From Sinotaia quadrata (Eukaryota; Mollusca; Gastropoda; Architaenioglossa; Viviparidae), in assembly GCA_028829895.1 (NCBI GenBank), contig CM054177.1:32947064-33011063 (forward strand): DNA of 64,000 nt, read 5' to 3'. The notes below the pieces were generated by a model, which searched no databases, had not been told where the DNA came from, and saw nothing but the letters and a program-made list of their open reading frames with translations. The position numbers and the translations under genes were made by a program. Positions 59,131 to 64,000 of the stretch are shown here, piece by piece (the stretch's first letter is position 1; each line of letters starts with the position of its first letter).

Positions 59131-60246
59131 TGTGAGATCTATTAAACAAATTATGTATTATTGATAACAATTTTTCTTATTATTAATTGTTTCTTTTATG
59201 AACGGGTTTTCCCCTGTCTTGCGTATTTATCGTGAAAGCTTCCATTAAGGGATTAAGCTTAAGGCTGATGAAATACCTGTTTACGCATTCAGAGAATATA
59301 GGCCAGGTCACAGGTGAAGGACACTCTGAAAACCGGATACTAACCACCATATATGGTCATTTGCTTTCCGTGCAATGACGTAGCACTAAATTGTTAGCTG
59401 ACTTTCATCCATTGATATAACCGCCTGAATGAATTGGCCGGTCAGACACATTCACCAGCCATACAGTGCACCCGACCTACCAGGGTTAAAATAGAGAGGA
59501 TTTGCGTTATGACCATGCCTAAGATACATATAGTGCCAGTCTTGAGTTTAAAACTCTAATGCTACCTGCTAATGCTGAGCTCAGTGGAGAGAACCTATAG
59601 TCTTACAGATGAGGATCCAGGAGCCAACCTGCAGAGAGTGAGCATCCATGCTAAAGTCACTGTCGCTGTCTACGCCCGAACCGCAAGACCGCCAAGACTG
59701 CTACGTGATGTCAGCGTTGCACCAAATGAACGATAACGTACAGTGTGTTCCACTGTTCAAAGGACACTAAACTAAAATTCCTGATCTGAACAAAAGATAA
59801 ACTCTCGTGTCGTGTGGATAAGCAAATAATTTATGGGCCGCAGAATAACACTCTCTATGTTAGTCATGAAATCGAATTATTCATTTCTTTGTTTTCTAAT
59901 TTGATTTAATTGTTTTTAAATTTATTGTTATCTCACCATGTTGTTGCATAAGTGTTTGTAACCGACTGAGTGATTAGCTAACTGGGGGCTAGAGCCGGAA
60001 TAAAGGGATAAAGAATCATAAATATTAATCTATAAATAAAAGGGAGATAACATTGTTAGCTAAGACAAGTCAACTAACTTATCCGGCTAAGTGTTGTGAA
60101 TAACTGACCGATATTATGGCATTTGAGTGGGAGATAAGTTAGGTAGTCCGGCTGTTGCTAATGTTAGGAATTATCCAATAACCCAATATTGATAACTGGA
60201 GCCTAAATTAGGACAGGGTCGTTAAATGAAAACCGGACATGTGACA
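59131..60246. mobile_element. Solo-LTR-like insertion, 1,116 bp
   Basis: Begins TGTGAGATC and ends GACATGTGACA, so TGT...ACA, flanked on both sides by ATCCT (59126-59130 and 60247-60251). Removing the segment and one ATCCT restores a typical satellite unit. AATAAA motifs lie near 59999 and 60036. Size, ends and 5-bp duplication fit an LTR retrotransposon solo LTR, probably Ty3/gypsy- or BEL-like. No internal genes. Confidence 0.85.
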
Positions 60247-60251
60247 ATCCT

Positions 60252-60835
60252 ATTCTAATGTCAACTGAATATCACTGTTCACTCTTCCCCTCTACTCACT
60301 AATATCAATGGAATATCACTATTCTCTCTTCCCCCCTCTACTCACTAATATCAATGGAATACCACTGTTTTCTCTTCCCTTCTCTACTCATTAATATCAC
60401 CGGAACAACACCGATTTTTTCACCCCTCTACTCACTAATATCAATAGAATATAACTTTTCTCTCCCATCTACTCACTAATATCAATGGAGTATCACTATT
60501 TTCTCTTCCCCTCTCTATTCACTAATATCAACGGAATATCACTTTCTCTCTCCCATCTACTCACTAATGTCAACGGAATATCACTGTTCTCACTTCCCCT
60601 TTCTACTCACTAATATCAACGGAATACCACTGTTTTCTCTTCCCTTCTCTACTCACTAATATCTTCGAATATCACTGTTTTTTCTCCTTCTACTCACTAA
60701 TATCAACGGAATACCACTGTTTTTTCTTCCCTCCTCTACTCACTAATATAATCGAATATCACTGTTTTTTATCCTTCTACTCACTAATATCAACGAAATA
60801 CCACTGTTCTCCGCCCCCCCCACTCCAATCACTAA
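60252..60835. repeat. Pyrimidine-rich satellite, right block
   Basis: Same unit as the left block; it ends at a C-rich stretch near 60812. Confidence 0.92.
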
Positions 60836-60899
60836 TGTAAAAGAATTGCAATGTCATATTTAATAGCGCATTCTAATGCGAAATGGAATATGGTGACAC

Positions 60900-61184
60900 G
60901 TGAGTTTGGCGGCAGATACTCTGAAACCACTGTTTTATGGAGAAGAGATACGACGCGACCTCAAGTCCAAAATATTTCTGTTCTACAACTTGGCCGCTCA
61001 ACGGCTGCATGTTCCATTCTGTCAGATCTCAGAATGTTGGTTCCATGTGATTCATCTAGAATTTACACATTGGCACGGTGTCTCAGCTGACTCAGAAGAC
61101 AAGCGCGAGCTGCCATATCACCGTCCTAGTTTCGATAATTGTCCTGGGATAATTGGGCCGTTAACCCGGGCATTTTACTTCTAG
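60900..61184 (+). other. Unassigned 94-codon ORF in a GC-richer segment
   Basis: MSLAADTLKPLFYGEEIRRD then LKSKIFLFYNLAAQRLHVPF. Base composition is more balanced than the repeats around it, and a second overlapping frame of 79 codons exists. No domain is recognised. Could be a lone exon, a transposon fragment or chance. Confidence 0.25.
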
Positions 61185-61424
61185 ATGCAAAAATTGAAAT
61201 GTAGGGGATCTGATGCCAGTACACTTGCATAAAGGCAGACAATATTATTACAGCTGTAAAACTTTTTTCTACATTATTACTACTTTTTTGTTGTTGTTCT
61301 CATAATCTCTCTCTAATCATTCACTCACTCTTCTGTCTTTTGCATTTGTCCACTTTAATTTGTCTTGCTCTAACTCGCTTTGTGTTGTCGTTTCTGTTTC
61401 TCTTAATGTAATTCCCATCCATCC

Positions 61425-61810
61425 AAGTCTCTCTCTCTCTCTCTCTCTCTTCCACTTGCTTTGTGTTTCTATTTCTTCAGTTCTCTTTCTCTCTCTATCT
61501 CTCTGTTCCACTTTTTTGTTTTCTTTCTCTTTCATCCACTTGCTTTGTTCCCACCCCTCTCTCTCTCTCCAACTCGCTGTGCGTTTTCCATTTCTATTTG
61601 TGTTTCTTTAGTCTCCTCTCTTTCATTCATTCTCTTCCAATCTATTTTTCTCGCTCCCTCTTCCTATCTCTTTATTCCCTGTCAATGTCTATCCCCACCT
61701 CCCATCCCTCTCTCTGTTTGGTCTTCTTTCCTGAATCACTCTCGCTTATTTTTTCTTTTCTCTCTTTCCCTCCCCTCTCTTTCTCTCTTTGTCTATGTCT
61801 CTCTTCCCTT
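61425..61810 (+). repeat. Polypyrimidine tract (CTCTCT-rich)
   Basis: Nearly 400 bases dominated by C and T with (TC)n runs. All three plus frames stay open and give Ser/Leu/Phe-rich artefacts. Confidence 0.92.
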
Positions 61811-62030
61811 ATACATCCATTATTTTGTTTATATTCTCATTATTTTGTTATATACATCCATTTTTATTTTGTTTATATTCTCATTATTTTGTTATATACA
61901 TCCATTTTTATTTTGTTTATATTCTCATTATTTTGTTATATACATCCATTTTTATTTTGTTTATATTCTCATTATTTTGTTATATACATCCATTTTTATT
62001 TTGTTTATATTCTCATTATTTTGGTTTGAT
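61811..62030 (+). repeat. Minisatellite, 44-bp unit, 5 copies
   Basis: TACATCCATTTTTATTTTGT recurs every 44 bases (61853, 61897 and on); the first unit, at 61812, is shorter. The near-perfect copies are recent. Confidence 0.93.
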
Positions 62031-62429
62031 CCATGATTTATTTTTTATTTGTTCAGTCAATTTCTATTTTTAGAAATTTTGTACACATAAGTGTTCCGGA
62101 GAGCGTGTTAACTGTCTAAGATGCCAGTAATAAAATATGCAGGCTTGTATTAATTACTGTAATATTATGCAACTCAGGTGCAAACATTGAATACATTCAA
62201 ACATGCGTGTTCCATCCAAGATGGAAATCATAAAGACCAGAAATTCATGTAAACACTGCTTTGAATATGCAATTGTGAACTTGTCACATTGACTGGGCAC
62301 TATGGGACTAGAGACATCAGTTTATTATGTTGACTCGCGCCACGTCATGAAACACTATTCACGAACAAGCTTAACCGAGGTACTGAGTTGTGCGGTGTAA
62401 TTTTATCACTGATTTCTCCAAGAATGATA

Positions 62430-62452
62430 TTTCACTCTCACTCACTCACTCA

Positions 62453-62508
<56 letters not shown>
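62430..62508 (+). repeat. (CTCA)n then (CA)n microsatellite
   Basis: A CTCACTCACTCA run passes into about 26 CA dinucleotides. Confidence 0.97.
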
Positions 62509-62511
<3 letters not shown>

Positions 62512-62937
62512 ACAAGTTAAACAAAGCTCATCATAAATCATACACGGCTGAAATTCAATTGAACTCGATCACTCCTCCAAGGCAGGACATTTCGCTCACA
62601 TTAACATTGCCGTTTGGCAATTGTCGTGTGGCCGGCCACTTTAGCAGTTTAGCTGTGCAGCGTCTATTGTCTGATTGGAGAGATAATGGCAATAATGTGT
62701 TGTAAGTGTTAATGCATGAAATACTTGCTTACTGATTGACAATTAATTCTAAGATCGAGTTCATATTTGCCATGAATAATCATCATTGTCAATGTAAAGT
62801 GGCTTAAAGGAATATTTACGACAATGCTGTATTAAGCTAAGTTGTACTAAAAGCCAAACAAAGTAATGTATATATTTTATTAAAACCAATTATGAAAAAT
62901 CAAATTAACAGATTTTGTTGTGGTCCTAAGAGAGATG

Positions 62938-63045
62938 TGTGACAGTAAATTTGTCCCTCCGTATTTTAAAATTTAATTGTTATATAACTACTAAATTGTC
63001 AGTGACCCGACCTTGGGCACTCCTTATGGTATTATTTATACAAAT
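62938..63045 (-). repeat. Interspersed repeat family, copy 4 fragment
   Basis: Starts TGTGACAGTAAATTTG and contains TTGGGCACTCCTTATGGT, shared with copy 3 (39479 on). Truncated by the minisatellite that follows. Confidence 0.8.
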
Positions 63046-63590
63046 CACTATCATTGTTGTAAAGTCATTGTTATACTATACAAATCATTATTATTGTTGT
63101 AAAGTGGTTTCCAGGGAATACAAATCTTTATTATTGTCATGAAATGGTCTTTAGGCTATATTAATCACATTATGTTGTAAAGTGGTTTCCAGGGAATACA
63201 AATCTTTATTATTGTCATGAAATGGTCTTTAGGCTATATTAATCACATTATAAAGTGGTTTCCAGGGAATACAAATCTTTATAATTGTCATGAAATGGTC
63301 TTTAGGCTATATTAATCACATTATGTTGTAAAGTAGTCGCCACGCAGTACAAATATTTATCATTGCTGTAAAGTGGTCCTTATGTTATAAAAGAAAATCA
63401 TTATTGTTGTGTAAAGTGGTCTTTAGTCTATACAAATCATCATTATTGTTGTAAAGTGGTCGTTAGGCTTCTCAAATCATTATTACTGTTGTAAAGTGGT
63501 CGGTAGAGGATAAATAAATCACTATTATTGTTTTAAAGTTGTCGCCAGGCTACACAAATTACTATTATTGTTGTAAAGTCGTCGTTAGAC
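63040..63590. repeat. Minisatellite with GTAAAGTGGT core
   Basis: Units combine TACAAATCATTATTATTGTT and GTAAAGTGGTCTTTAGGC. A longer unit with a TTTCCAGGGAATACAAATCT variant is repeated three times between 63100 and 63320. Confidence 0.88.
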
Positions 63591-63595
63591 TATAC

Positions 63596-64000
63596 CAGGG
63601 GTTTCCAAACTACGGCCCGCGGGCCGCATGCGACCCGTGGAGACCTTTTGGTCTATGGAAAAAAATTACGGAAATTTACATGTATCCTGCCAAGATCAAC
63701 CGCCGCTATATTTTTCTATCTCTAATCTCTGAGAGTTCAGAGGGAACAAACAACTCTGACCCAGATTCGGAATAAAGGAGCGTTATTGATATGGGTCACT
63801 GATTGTTACATAAGTCGGACATATTCTTAGTATCCAGTCCACCCACTCTATAGTATACGAGCAGTCAACCGTGACTATTAGACAAAGCCATTGAGTTGCA
63901 AGCAAATGACCTCCTTAGGGACAAGTTCAAAGAAGGACTTTTATCAGTTTTTGCTCAAGGAAGACTTTCCTAATGTCAAAACCTTTGCATCAAGGTACCT
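63596..64000 (+). mobile_element. hAT-like transposon, left end and broken transposase tail
   Basis: CAGGGGTTTCCAAACTACGG followed by CCCGCGGGCC is the common terminus of many animal hAT elements; the preceding 8 bases are GACTATAC. Near 63885-63990 a plus-strand frame reads AIELQANDLLRDKFKEGLLS, then shifts frame into LKEDFPNVKTFASRY, like the C-terminal part of hAT transposases. Most of the transposase is missing, so it is internally deleted and inactive here. Confidence 0.75.

Noticed and set aside
61461..62036. 191- and 188-codon overlapping ORFs
   Set aside because: Both are read from a CT-rich tract and a 44-bp minisatellite; overlapping open frames with Ser/Leu/Phe/Ile bias are compositional artefacts.

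Overview
The window is AT-rich, intron-rich animal DNA with many minisatellites and decayed DNA transposons. It looks invertebrate, and a lophotrochozoan such as a mollusc is plausible, but the sequence does not prove the taxon. There are no operons or Shine-Dalgarno sites. Almost all listed open frames are short spurious ORFs, and the real coding signal is a chain of short exons on the minus strand.

The one clear gene is the 5' part of USP34, a giant ubiquitin carboxyl-terminal hydrolase. I reconstructed 25 coding exons, from the ATG at 56896 down to 109, all with GT/AG introns and consistent phases. Together they encode about 1,216 residues plus one base. The N-terminal helical-repeat region lies in exons 1-12. 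A low-complexity linker follows, with poly-His in exon 14 and Asp/Glu in exon 15. The conserved region then resumes in exons 20-25. The cysteine-protease core is not in the window and should lie beyond base 1. A YY1-like element sits about 110 bp upstream of the ATG.

The introns hold tandem arrays: 41 bp at 2.8 kb, 57 bp at 4.5 kb, 75 bp at 8.9 kb, 40 bp at 9.7 kb, a G-rich array at 11.6 kb, a 63-bp exon-derived array at 24.6 kb, about 130 bp at 33.2 kb and an 871-bp doublet at 47.7 kb. They also hold mobile elements: a TA-flanked element at 15015-16853; a 2,280-bp element with terminal inverted repeats (TIRs) and 6-bp target-site duplications (TSDs) at 30415-32694, next to a piggyBac-like C-terminal remnant; small MITEs at 27.4 and 28.3 kb; a family repeated at 7.5, 12.3, 39.5 and 62.9 kb; and an inverted dispersed pair at 43.2 and 52.9 kb. 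A near-perfect long hairpin lies at 54.4 kb.

Upstream of USP34 (57-64 kb) I see no convincing gene. This part holds a pyrimidine-rich satellite interrupted by a 1,116-bp solo-LTR-like insertion with an exact 5-bp target duplication, simple-sequence tracts, more minisatellites, and the 5' end of a hAT-like element running off the right edge.
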